From the NCBI RefSeq assembly GCF_030272615.1, contig NC_081414.1, forward strand, positions 812,795,069 to 812,859,068: 64,000 nt of DNA. Direction: 5' to 3'. The position numbers and the translations under genes are program-made. The notes beneath the pieces are model-generated. The model searched no databases and was not told where the DNA came from. It worked only from the letters and a program-made list of their open reading frames with translations. Shown here in pieces: positions 22,404 to 33,571 of the stretch (its first letter is position 1; the number at the start of each line of letters is the position of its first letter). This DNA comes from Cryptomeria japonica (Eukaryota; Streptophyta; Pinopsida; Cupressales; Cupressaceae).

Positions 22404-23005
22404 GCTAGAAACATAGATGAAAGAAGGACTTTTTGGATTTTATGATTTTGGGACAGCTGAAAATTTTGGATTGTATTATTTCATTATTTTTTAATACAAG
22501 GCAAATTGGGAGTGCTCCTATGATTGTTAAGTGTTCATTTGCTTGATGTTATGTGATTATTGTATGATATTGCAATAGCAAGCCTACAAATTACTTTCCC
22601 AGTTTCATGAAGACAATGGTCATATAACGTTACAAGTTTCTTTCGTATCTCGAAAATATATAAACGTTATGCAAATCAAATTTTTTGTATCACTCTCTCC
22701 TCATGCGTAGTCTAGAGTTGATAGTGACAAGTTTAAAAGTCAATGGAATCCAAGTGGCAATCGTATATTTGTTGTGAAGATTCCCTCTAAATCCATTTGT
22801 AGTTATTCTTTGTTTTCATTTGCAAGGTTAATTATTCTTAAAAATACAAATACCCCTATCATACGAGGGAGTTGCCCCTCTCAAATGCAGAGGAAGATCG
22901 TGCTCCACAAAATGATCTCTCCAACTGTTGGGAACTTTTTGTCACTCCTCTATTGGGCACATAGTAAATATTTTTAAGTGACAAATCTATTTACCAACAG
23001 ATTTT

Positions 23006-23023
23006 TGGCGACTCTACTGGGGA
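23006..23023 (+). other. Primer binding site of element 3
   Basis: TGGCGACTCTACTGGGGA, six bases after the 5' LTR. It is close to the TGGCGACTC..CTGGGGA site that I recall for Tat/Ogre elements (tRNA-Arg). Confidence 0.75.
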
Positions 23024-23078
23024 CCGAAACAAGAAGACAGTCGCCTTGATATTTTCTTTCTTTTTGCCATGAAGAAAG

Positions 23079-25621
23079 ATGGTTTATCCGCATGAAGATG
23101 TGTTTCCTGTACTGCAACCAAATCTTAATTGGGTTCAAGATGAGCAAGAAAATATAGTGTCATAGCTAGATACTTTAGCCTGGAGACATAGAAGAAATCG
23201 GGCTGAATATGAGAGAGTGAGTTTAATTCTTGAAGAAAAACAAAGACAAGCTAGAAATCTAGTGGTGGTGTTTGAAAGAATAGTGGAAAGATTTACTCCT
23301 ATGTTCTTAGGAATAAACCCAGTTGTTGAATTTAATCAGCCTCAAGTTCAAAGATAACCCAAGAGATAAGACATTGTGTTTTGTGACTGGTTTTGGTTCT
23401 GACTCATCATAACCCACCTGTCCTACAACCAAATCTAAATCAGGTGCAAGTTGAACAAGAAGATGTGATATTACAGTTCAATAGGCTCGTGTGGAAGAGT
23501 CGCAAAAGTGATCAAGAATATCAGCAAGTACATCAAGTGTTGGTTGAAGAAGGAAAGTTTGGTGACCCTCTCAGGAGAGCACCTATTGGGCAAGAGGTGA
23601 TCGTCATTGAAAGAATCGTTGTAATTCCAAGGCGCAATAGGCAAAATTTTTAGCACCTACAAGATCAGCTAGAGCAAAATAACTAATAAGCACACTGGCA
23701 AGCAAAAGATATACCAGACGTGATAGGAGTAAGGGTATTTTTTATCCTGATTTTGCTAAACTAGATAAAATAAATTTTTCAACACCTTTCATATCTCATA
23801 AAAAGAAAGCTAAGTCTACTAGTAGACCTTCTTCTCCAAAGAAAGAAAATATATATTCGCCATCTTTTCAATCTTTAACCTTACTTCCTCCTTTTGTTAT
23901 CAATTTTATACCACCAATCATGCAACAAAATCCTCCACCCATTCCCTGGGGCGCTGCCATAGATCCTTTAGCTTTGGGAAATCAGTTACATGACTTCCCA
24001 ACTGGCTCAAGAAAGCATCTTCCAAAATTTTTCAGGAGATGGAAAAGTTTCTGCAGAAGATCACATCAGTGCTTTCTTTACCGCATGTGCAATCCTTGGA
24101 GTTCAATATGAAGATGTCTCTGTTTGACTCTTTATTGAAACTCTTATCGACGCCGCAGCCGAATGGTTTAATCAGCTCTCAGCAAGTTCTATCCATAATT
24201 GGGTGACTCTAATAGAAAAATTTGAAGACAGGTTCAAAACTGTCGATGATGGACACTTGCTTCTGGCACAGTTGACTCAGATGGAGAAAGAAGTGCATGA
24301 ACCTATGAGAGAATTTTTGGCACGATTCAACAAACTTGTCAATAGACTTGCGATTGATAAAAGACCCACAGAGGAAAATCAAAAGTGTTTCTTTATTAAT
24401 GCACAACCTCCTGATATATGTTTCCAAATAAGGCAAGGACGAGCTGCTGATCTTGCAGCAGCACAAAGGGTAGCTATTGAGGTCGAAGATGACCAATTAA
24501 GTGCAGGAAAATGGAACAAGGAATTGCAGAAAGGAAAGACGCAAGCCAACTCTGCAACCACTGATCCAATGGTTCAAAAGTTGGCCAATGATTTGCTCTA
24601 GCTGAGGAAACAGTTGCCATAGAATCCACCACCTTTATATCGGGATATTCCTAGGAGAAATTATCTTCCTTATCAACAAAATCGGCAACCAAAGCTTCCT
24701 GACCCCACACCAAGGTTGGCCATTGAACACCCATCCACAAGTAATCGCCAAACTACTGTGATGTGTGACTTTCACCTCACAACAGATCATGATGGAAGTT
24801 CATGCCCTGAAATGACTCGGTATATGCAGATGAATCTGACCAGTGAGAAGATTGAAGAATATATTGAAGATAAAATTGATTATTAGTTTGGTTCATCTAC
24901 AATTAACTTTTTAGAATATGAGTCTGGTGAGGAAGATGAGAAAGAGAGTGACATCAACAATCATTCTTGTAATGTCTTTACGAAGAATTGGTGCCAGAAA
25001 CTGGAGGAAAAAGCTAAAACTGCTACTAAAGATAAAGAAGCGGAAGATATTCTTAAGCGGATCTTATCTAGGAAGCAAAACAAAGAAGAGCCAGGATCGT
25101 CAAGCAAAGCTGACAAAGCTTTTGAACATAGGGAACCTTCCCTTGAAGATTCTTTTGATTTTCTAGAACATTGTAAAAAGACCAAGGTGCAAATTTCTCA
25201 GTTTGAGTATCTCAAGAAGAATCCACAGCAATTGGATAAACTGGTGCATTTTATTAAAAAGGATCTTAAGCAATCTGATTCTGATATACACCAAGAATCA
25301 GGTAAGAACTTTGATGATGATGATCAAGAGGAATCTATTGTAAAGGAATCATCACTTGCAGCTACTTCCTTTTCTGATAAGCCTGATCCTTTCTATATAT
25401 CTTTGTATATAACCGGTTGTAAGTTAAGTAATTGTATCATTGATTTCGATGCATCTGATAATGTAATGTCTTCCCAAGTTGCACATGCATTAGGTTTATC
25501 CTTGAACAAACCAACCGGTAAAGTATTTTCAATGGAGTCTAAACAAGTCCCTCTTGTCGGACAAATCAAAGATGCCCCAAGTTGCCTTAGCTGCTCACCC
25601 CCAAAAGAAGTTGAAACTTAG
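23079..25621 (+). pseudogene. Gag and protease of element 3 (broken)
   Basis: The N-terminal part is duplicated in kind: 23079-23357 and 23393-23653 both carry VLQPNLN.VQ.EQE and a helical segment, the first with TAG at 23163. The capsid-like region (about 23920-24600) contains AAAEWFNQLSASSIHNWVTL and LTQMEKEVHEPMREFLARFN, with a frameshift near 24020 and a TGA near 24125. A Cys/His cluster (CDFHLTTDHDGSSC) follows near 24765. The protease segment near 25440 reads CIIDFDASDNVM, whereas this plant family normally has D-S-G-A-S-D-N, so the catalytic loop is altered. A frameshift near 25575 follows. It is non-functional, and it is the particle and maturation part of the element. Confidence 0.75.
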
Positions 25622-25721
25622 CATTTTGGTTGCTGATATCCTAGCTAGTTATGGAATGCTCTGAAGTCATAGTTTTTGCAAAGATTTAGGTGGTGAAATT
25701 CAGCTAGGTTGGTCCCATGCT

Positions 25722-26342
25722 TTGATACCTCTAGGTAGCAAGAAAGTCAGGTTAGATCCAGAGCCTAAAGAAAAATATATTGTCCTTAAAACTGATGACC
25801 CAAGGGAAGAGATATTATATGTTGAGACTGGTCCGGGTACTTATATGATGTCATCAAAAGGAGAGAATGTCCCTAAAATCCTAGCTCCTGGTATATCTTC
25901 TAAACTTTGGAAGATGCAATTTGATGGAAGTTCCTCATCTTCCAGCTCAAGTGCAGGAGTGGTGATGATTTCCCCATCAGATGAAAAATTTCCTAAAGCT
26001 TATAAACTAGAATTTGATACCACAAATAATACTATGGAGTACGAGGCTCTCCTTTTAGGGTTGGAGTTTGCTAAGGAGAAAGGTGTCAAGAAGTTGCAGG
26101 TCATAGGAGATGCTGAGTTGATAGTGAATCAAGTAAAGAATAAATACTTGAGCAAGAACAAGAGGCTAAGATCATATCGAAATAAAGTGTGGGATGAGAT
26201 CGAAGGTTTTTATGCTTTTTCCATACAAGCCATTCCAAGAGAGAAAAATACAAAGGCAGATTCTCTTGCTATCTCGGCTTCATTGTTACTTCCTCATCTT
26301 GAATTTGATAGGAGTTTCTATGTTGTAGAGATGATCTATTGA
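25722..26342 (+). pseudogene. RNase H domain placed before RT in element 3
   Basis: A 206-codon open segment. After a protease tail (DPEPKEKYIVLKTDDP) comes a full RNase H fold pattern: FDGSS with D68, NNTMEYEALLLGLEFA with E106, LQVIGDAELIVNQV with D130 and REKNTKADSLA with D180. All four D-E-D-D residues are present. The TNN.EYEAL and N..AD phrasing resembles the extra archaeal-type RNase H of Tat-lineage elements. It lies between protease and RT, while a second, worn RNase H follows RT. It has no internal stop but belongs to a broken polyprotein. An eight-serine run interrupts the first strand-turn. Confidence 0.75.
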
Positions 26343-26348
26343 CCTAGT

Positions 26349-26863
26349 GTGCCAGACAATAATCAGAATTGGCAAGTCTTCGATGATGATAAATATATCA
26401 TTTCATTCTTGGAAAGGAGGGAAACTTTTTCCAATTTGTCTTTTGATGGGAACTCACCTTTGACTAGTCAACAAACTACTAAAGAAGAGGAGAAGGAACC
26501 TGAAATTATGCAGCTTAAAGGTAATACCATTCCCAAAGGCTTGGTTTCTCTCAAGAGTTTGTTTAATAAACATGATTAATTTGTGAAGAAGAAAAGTGAA
26601 CACAAGTCCTTGAGATCTTCAGAAGTTGAGAAGATAGACATAGGTTTCGAAAATGATCCCAAAGTGGTTTTGCTCGTGAAATGCCTTACACGAGAGGAGA
26701 GAAAGGTATTCATTGATCTACTCACAAGGTACATTGATGTTTTTGCATGGTGCTATGACGACTTCAAAGAATTTATGAATGGTGAGTTCAAGCATCAAAT
26801 TTCCCTCAAACCTATTTCAATTTCATTCAGGCAAAAGAAGAGGCAATTCAACCCGAAGATAGC
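26349..26863 (+). pseudogene. Linker and N-terminal RT of element 3, cut by element 2
   Basis: A charged linker (26349-26579, stop TAA) and then 26583-26863 with the pre-RT signature DVFAWCYDDFKEF, HQISLKP and KRQFNPKIA. The reading is cut at 26863 by the LTR of element 2 and resumes at 35247 after the ATAGC duplication. Confidence 0.75.
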
Positions 26864-28518
26864 TGTGTAGGGGAAAAAGCGAGACTAGGTTAACATGCCC
26901 TAATCCTACCTTTTGACACACATTACGGAATACGAAAGAGCCTAGAGGTATCACACAATTGGCTACTTCTTTTTGTGAAAGAGAGAGCCACGGGCTACCT
27001 ATTAGGATTTCTATTCCTTTGTTGAAATTGAAAGACAAAATGATGCAAGTTCAAGTCCTAATCCCAAAATGTATGTACAAATGAATAACAAGATTACATA
27101 ATTGAGATTAAACAATGAACAGCTGTAAATACAAGGGCAAAATAAGAATGCAGATGCGTACCCAGAGTCAAAATCTGATTCAAAATGTTTGGGACAGGGG
27201 CGCGGGCACCACTGTCCTGATACAGTGCCGGAAACTGCACCTGAAATTGCTGTTTTGCACTCTGGAAAACTGTCGAAAATGTCAAAAAATGTTGTCTGTC
27301 AGGAGGACCAGGGCGCCCAGCGCCTCTGTCCCAAGGACCAGGGCACCCAGGGCCCCTGTCTTGGCAGGACCAGGGTGCCCAGCGCCCCTGTCCAGGTCTT
27401 TTGCTCTGCAATTTGATGTGGAATGCTGTCTCGACCTGCTTTTCCCAGATCTGTCTCCTACGGCATCGTCCGAGTCCCGAAACGTGCACTTATATCTGAA
27501 AAGGGTATGGGCGGCTATATAGGGTTTTGCCTTAGTCAAACCCCCACTTCGGTGATTTCCACCTCCGTGAATAGCCAAGTTGCATTGTAAAATGTATTGT
27601 GTGTGCAGACCTAGTGTGTGTGCAAGGTCCTAAAATGCAAACAAGCAAACTAGAGCAATCTAGAAAGTAAACCCTAATTGCTTGTAAATGACGATGTAAA
27701 TGCTCTAAATCAAGATGCAAAGTGATCTAAAGCATGAATAAAGGATATATTGAAGCTTATGCAAAGACATGAAAACAACATGAAATCATACCCAACCCTA
27801 GCCAATCTTCAGTCGAAAATCTCCTATTGTTCTTCAATGCCTTCCAAGCCCTAAGTGGATGAATGAATTTGATAAGTTCTTGATAGAGGGATGTTGGATG
27901 TTGTTGAAGTCTTCAAAGATCTGCTCTTTCGCTGCATATGAGGTTCCTGAAAACAAAAATCGGATCCTCTCAAATGAAGAAAGAGAGCTCTTATATATGA
28001 AAACCCTAGATCATAATTTCATCTTTTGGCCGACCTAGAGATTAAATATCCCGCCAATTTCTTGGGGTTAAGCTTTATTTTATGATTGGATCGCGCTCCT
28101 AAAATTTCAGGAAAAATGTCCGGGACCATGTGCACTCCGGGCGCCATGGTCCCGACAACTTTTCACCAAATTTTTAGGGCCGTCGGATATAATGATTTTA
28201 GAGAGAATCCCGAAGTTACAAGTGATTTCGGGATGTTTTGACCCCCAAAATCAAGCCCCCAAGTTCAAAATAGGACCTAATTAGGGTTTTTGATTAAATG
28301 ATGTATTGGAGGAATAAAATGGAAAGGGCACACTTTAATGAAAGGGCCCAACTTTATGATATGGGAGATGATAAAATAGAACCTTAGACCTAATTAATTT
28401 AATTAATTAAGTGCTAAAGGGGAAATGTAATGCAAAATGCAAAATGCGCCAAGGCGGGTGCTAAACTAGGTGTGAAATTGTACCACCCTAGCAAGTGCGT
28501 ACAATTTACGATGCTACA
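26864..28518 (-). repeat. 3' LTR of element 2
   Basis: A 1,655-bp LTR. It contains GC-rich units GGACCAGGGCGCCCAGCGCC (27300-27390) and the palindromic module (28096-28179) also found in element 1. Apparent ORFs on both strands at 27094-27578 are shadows of the GC-rich block. Confidence 0.92.
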
Positions 28519-28533
28519 TTTAGCCCCCACTTT
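28519..28533 (-). other. Polypurine tract of element 2
   Basis: Minus-strand AAAGTGGGGGCTAAA directly next to the 3' LTR, identical to 3959-3973. Confidence 0.75.
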
Positions 28534-30395
28534 AGCGGTCATATGAACACTACATGCATATGCAAGCTAAAGTACAGAAAAATAAACATTATTTGAAAAA
28601 GGATATATCCATAAGTCTGTCGAACGAAGCCCCCAGCAGTATCTGCAGTACACAGTTAGGAACCGCACCCTACAAAACCACATGTTAGATCACAAAATCA
28701 CCTAATTATTACTAAGGAAGGTGATGAAAATTCGAGGGTAGCTATATGCCCCCCCCTGTTTCGGCTTGCTAATTTTAGTGAGTTGAAACAGGGTATCATG
28801 TTTACCACTTCGAATTGTTAAAGAATATTGATGACAAATGCTCACAAGAAGATTTGATATGAGATCAAAAACTAATGGAGAATCCTTTGGTAAGAGAGAG
28901 GACTAAATCTCAGTTCCAACACAGCAAAGAGTGTGAGGATTTGAGAGTTCTCTAACACAAGATGAAGGATGTAAATGGAAACAAAATGCAAAGAGAAGAA
29001 AAGAAAGGAAAAAAAAGCATGAATACACACATTGGTGATCCATGAGAAGAATAGTGAGAGAGAAAACATGGACTTCTCGCCCCTAGATCTTGTCTAGGTG
29101 ATCCATGGGAAAAAGGACATGGAAAACTAGCCCCTAGAGTCTGTCTAGGTGATCCATGTAAGGGAGGAGAGTGAGAAAGTCTAGCCTTATGCCGCTAGTT
29201 CCACTCAACCTCGTGCATGTGTGTGTAAGTGAGGTTAGAAGCACCTCATAGGAGTCTATGCCCGAGTATGCTACAACCTGTATATGTATAGTACAAAAGC
29301 ATGACATCTCGCTCTAAGAGTCTATGCTCTAGTTCCGAGAATAATCACCTTGCATAAAAGAAAAAAAAAATGGAGACATCTCGCTCTAAGAGTCTGTGCT
29401 CTGGTTCCGAGAATGACCCATTGCTCAAAAAGTGTAATGTTTATGTCATAAGCAAAGTAGAACAAGGATACCTACCTTCATCACAAAAGAAGATACCCCA
29501 AAAATGCAACAATGTCATAGATCCAAGCAAGAGAGTTTTGCACTCTTTAGGCAAGGATAAGATAGTTGAAAAGGGATATCTTGTAATATGTGTAAAGGAG
29601 ATCCTTAGAGGAGAAGAGATCTTTGTACAAAAGACACCTATCCTCGAGAGGAATTGTTTTAGACAAATATAACACCTTCTAGAATATGACAAAGAAGAGA
29701 ATAAGAATGTGATACTTCCTTCTTTTACTAGGTGAAAGTGATTCTTAATGAAGGATGACGCTCCTTTTAACCCAATTGGGAGAGTGAATTCATTATAGAT
29801 GTATTTTACCAAGTGCAAAAGAGGTTGTAGTCAAGGACTTACACCTCTTGTAAGAGAGAATCCTTTAACAAACAACAACAAATGCATACAAGTAATAAAG
29901 TCCACACCATCCACGAAATAGGAAAAAGTGGATCCTTAGATGAAAATAAGGAAAGATCATTGCCTCCCAAGGATAAGGACAATGAGAAGGACTTACACAA
30001 TCTTCTAGGGAGAGACATAAGCAAAATTTACTACATACTCACATGAGTTCATGCAAGCAAGACATTAGTGTATGTAAAATGCTCCTCACAAGAAGTGGGT
30101 AGGATAAGAAAGAGAATACACATCTTCTCCCATATCTAGGAAAAGAGGATTCTAAAGAAAAGATGATCAATATTTCCACACTATTACCCCAAAGGGAAAT
30201 TTTAATCATAAAAAGAAGAGATGTATGAAATCACTCTTGTCCCCATAGGAACAAGAGATAACATATAAATTAGGCTATTATGTTGCTTCAAAAATATGAT
30301 TGCACTTGAAATTGTACCATCATGAATGACAATGAGCCCCCAGTAAATGAGCTACCAATGCCACATAATGATGAGCAACATAACAGCCATTAATG
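28534..30395. other. 3' non-coding interior of element 2, with short tandem repeats
   Basis: About 1.9 kb without domains. Two local duplications are visible: TAGCCCCTAGA...GTCTAGGTGATCCATG (29079-29165) and CATCTCGCTCTAAGAGTCT...GGTTCCGAGAATGA (29302-29420, spacing about 70 bp). No pol sequence was found. Confidence 0.55.
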
Positions 30396-33300
30396 TTATT
30401 TAAAGACATGATAGATTGAATGAGGTATTTGAATATGACATGCTAAATGCTCAACTATAAGTGAGATCAAAAACATGTATAAAATGATAAAAATTGAAGA
30501 GGAAAAGTCACAAGAAATCTTAGAAGAGGAATGAGTGTAATTTATTAGAGCCTTATCCCTGGAGGAAAGGACTTTATGATGAATAGGAGACAAAGATTCA
30601 TAAGTGGATTTAGAAATTTGAGGGGAGTCATAAAGAGACTTGTTCATCGCCAAGATTTCCTTATGAGGGGAATGAGAGTTGACAGAAGTAGAAGATGATT
30701 TAGTTGAAGTGAGATCATCATCACTACTAAATATAGCATTCACATTGAGAGCTGGTCTTTTAGATGCTTTGGTGGGCTTGCAGGGATTATAGCCAAGTCC
30801 AAAGGCATAATTGTGAAGATTATTCTCTAGAGGAACCTTTATCCCTTGTTTGTGAGTGCCACAACCATTTCCATGATACCCATGCTTAGCAAAAATGCGA
30901 AAACCACGACCATAACGATCAGCCATTTTAGAAAGAGAATGCGGTTTTTCATAAGACAAAGAATCAAACTCTTCAGAATTAGAAGTGTGAGGAGAAGAAG
31001 TTTGAGAAGCGGCCACAAAATTATTGCTCATAGGTTCAGGTAAGACTGATTGATCTCTAGTTTCTTCCTTCTTTTTAACTTTAAGCTCTCTAGGAGGAAC
31101 CCTATACTCACCTACAAAGGTGGGATTGAAATCAAGAAATCCCCAATCATCTTCTGCGAGAACCTTCTCAGGATCAAAAGCCTTTTCATGTGTAGATTCA
31201 AGTTGAGAAGAATCTTCTTCAGGAACTTCAGACTTATCCAAAGAATTTTGATTATCAGAGCGTGATGATTCATCCATAGGTATCTTGTTTAAAGAGTCAT
31301 CATTAGAAGAGGAAGATTTAGAAGAACTCCCTTTGGAAGTAGATGTTTGCAAACAAGCCTGAAGATTAGTATCACCTATCAAGGTATATGTCTTATTGTT
31401 ATAAATAAATTTAACTTGTCTATGCAATGTAGAGGGGACAGCCTGCATACTATGAATCCAAGGTCTCCCTAATAACAAGTTGTATGTTAGATTTCCCGAC
31501 ATAACATGGATAGGAGTGGGCAAAGTAACAGGTCCCACTGTGATGGGTAAGGTGATAATACCTAATGAAGACTTAGCCACATTATCAAAGCCTCAAATGG
31601 GACGAGAGTCAGGCTCAATAAGGGATGTATCCACATTCATCTTATGCAATAGATTAATGCTACACACATTAAGGCCAGAGCCATTATCTACCAGTGTTCA
31701 TCTTATAGTAGTGTCATTTATGATAACCACAATCATCAAGGGATCATATTGATGTTGAATTTCACTAGTAGGCAATTCATCTTGAGTAAACACAATTTGA
31801 GCTTTAGGATTCATCACAGAGTTAACCAAAGACACTATATTACTAGATGTATTAGGTGGAGGAACATTCAAATCTTTCAAGGCATCTTGTAACATTCCAT
31901 GATGAGCGGAAGAAGTTTGGATCAAATCCCAAAGGGATATCTTAGCAGGGGTAGCTTTAAGTTGTTCTATGAGATCATATTCCTTACCAAGAACTTGTGA
32001 AATACGTGGAGCTTGAGGAAGAATAGGTTGGGAAGGAGGAAGTGAAGTTGGGATAACTAGAGGAGGATTAGGTTGCCTATTGTTTCTTGTGTTATAAGTA
32101 TGGGCAACCGCATGATAACTCTCTCTAGTTAGTTGCTTAGCATACTCATAAGGGCTCTTAGTAGAATAACCTCCTTGCACAGTAATAATAGGTTTCTTAG
32201 GAGTGCAAAAAGAATTATTAGCATAACCACCTTGAACCACTAAGATAGGCTTATTTAAAGGTTGAGAATTTTGAGAAGGACAAGCACCTTGGATAGTGAA
32301 GAGAGGTTTGTTAGGTGTTTCATTCACATGTATCAAATTGATTGAGGATGGTTTAGAGGAATGAACAAAAGTGTTGGAAAAATTATTGATAGTCTTCTCT
32401 TGCACTAAAATCTTATCACGGATTAAATCAATTTTAGGAGAGAGACAAGGGGTAGGCATTGATGTTCTAGTAGGAAAAGTAATGCTAGGAAAGGTCATAT
32501 CATCCTCTATCATCAAAGGATCTACATGGGGAATAAACTCTCTAGGAGAAGAATCAACATTACTCTCTAAAGTCTCACTTTTGAGAGGGAGATCTTTGAA
32601 AGAGATGTTAATCATCTTGCTTTGAACTAGGGTTTCCTTATGAGTAGAACCAAGTTGAGGAGAGGGAGATGCTTTATTTTTAGATGGAGAATGATTGAGA
32701 TTCAAGGAAGGTGAGAAACTATCAAGGGATTTTTCAATCTTAATTTCATCCCCTTTGGCTAGGGGTAGAGAATAATCTATACCTTCTTCTAATGGTTCAT
32801 CCCAAATAGTGAAGTGGTTGAAAGGGATGTTTGAAGTATTGTCAATTTCGGGAGAGGAGATAACATTGTTTATTAATTCCTCATCCTTAGGAGGGGGAGC
32901 ATCAATAGATGTGTTAAACTCATCCTCTTTCCTCAAAATATGTTCAATATGATCTTTAGGGGAGAGAGAATTAAGGAAATTGCTTTTTATTTCATCTTCT
33001 TTCTCTAAGGTAAGACAAACTTTAGGAGAAGGGTAAGCATTTATCATTAATTCATCATCTCTAGTGGGAATTTTGTTGGAAAAGGAAATGCCATCACTAG
33101 GAAATGTAGGGATAATGTCATCTTCTTGCACAAAAGGATCCTCATGAAGGGAGCATTTTTTAGGAGGCACAAAGTCATCAAGGGCATCATCTAACAAAGC
33201 ATGATCATATCTATTAAAAGGTTTATCTTTTGATTCAAAAGGAGATATCTCTTCATAGAGGGGATCATTGAAAACAACCATGTTACTAGATTTAGTGGAA

Positions 33301-33497
33301 GAGTTGATAGGAATGTACCCTTGAGAGGAATCATTCGACTTATCATTCTCATCACAACGAAATGGCATAGTAACAATGTTTATGAGTTTTTGGTAAAATG
33401 AAGGTTTGGTATATTTAGGTTTCAAAAACTCATCTAAAGCTTCATCTAACTCATAATCATCACAAATATGAACATCTTGCAAATAAAAATCTGACAT
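30396..33497 (-). pseudogene. Polyprotein of element 2: unknown N-terminal half, protease, G-patch
   Basis: Starts with ATG at 33497, shortly after the primer site. The first 599 codons (33497-31698) begin MSDFYLQDVHICDDYELDEA and are acidic, Ser/Pro-rich and without a capsid domain. Three KP(I/L)..(V/I)QG(G/A) repeats lie near 32150-32320, and the pre-protease phrase LKATPAKISLWDLIQTSS follows. Between 31698 and 31580 the protease loop reads VDNGSGLNV with a TGA on either side, both consistent with CGA-to-TGA change. The frame continues at 31580 with LLLGRPWIHSMQAVPSTLHR and, at residues about 222-265 of that segment, a G-patch (GRGFRIFAKHGYHGNGCG, then AFGLGYNPC), a nucleic-acid-binding module known from retroelement proteases. 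It ends at 30396 without RT. Confidence 0.75.
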
Positions 33498-33550
33498 TTT
33501 GAAATTGCATAAAATTTAAACACACAATGCAAGAGAAAGCAATAATAAGG

Positions 33551-33568
33551 TTCACGTCGGGTTCACCA
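33551..33568 (-). other. Primer binding site of element 2
   Basis: Minus-strand TGGTGAACCCGACGTGAA, three bases inside the 5' LTR and identical to element 1. Confidence 0.75.
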
Positions 33569-33571
33569 AAA

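Larger units (their letters stand above)
16556..22999 (+). repeat. 5' LTR of element 3 (about 6.4 kb)
   Basis: Starts TGTTGCCCTCATA and ends TTTACCAACA, six bases before the primer site. In order it holds a hairpin array (17155-17455), degenerate repeats with GTGGTCTCATG (17590-18330), a long coding remnant (18982-22158), a TATA box (22397) and the presumed R-U5 (to 22999). It aligns along its length with 38048-44415, with substitutions and small indels throughout, so the insertion is older than those of elements 1 and 2. Confidence 0.88.

Noticed and set aside
27094-27578. Open frames on both strands, Arg/Pro/Gly-rich, also at 33802-34286
   Set aside because: They lie within LTRs of element 2 and come from the GC-rich hairpin units. 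Opposite-strand frames mirror each other.
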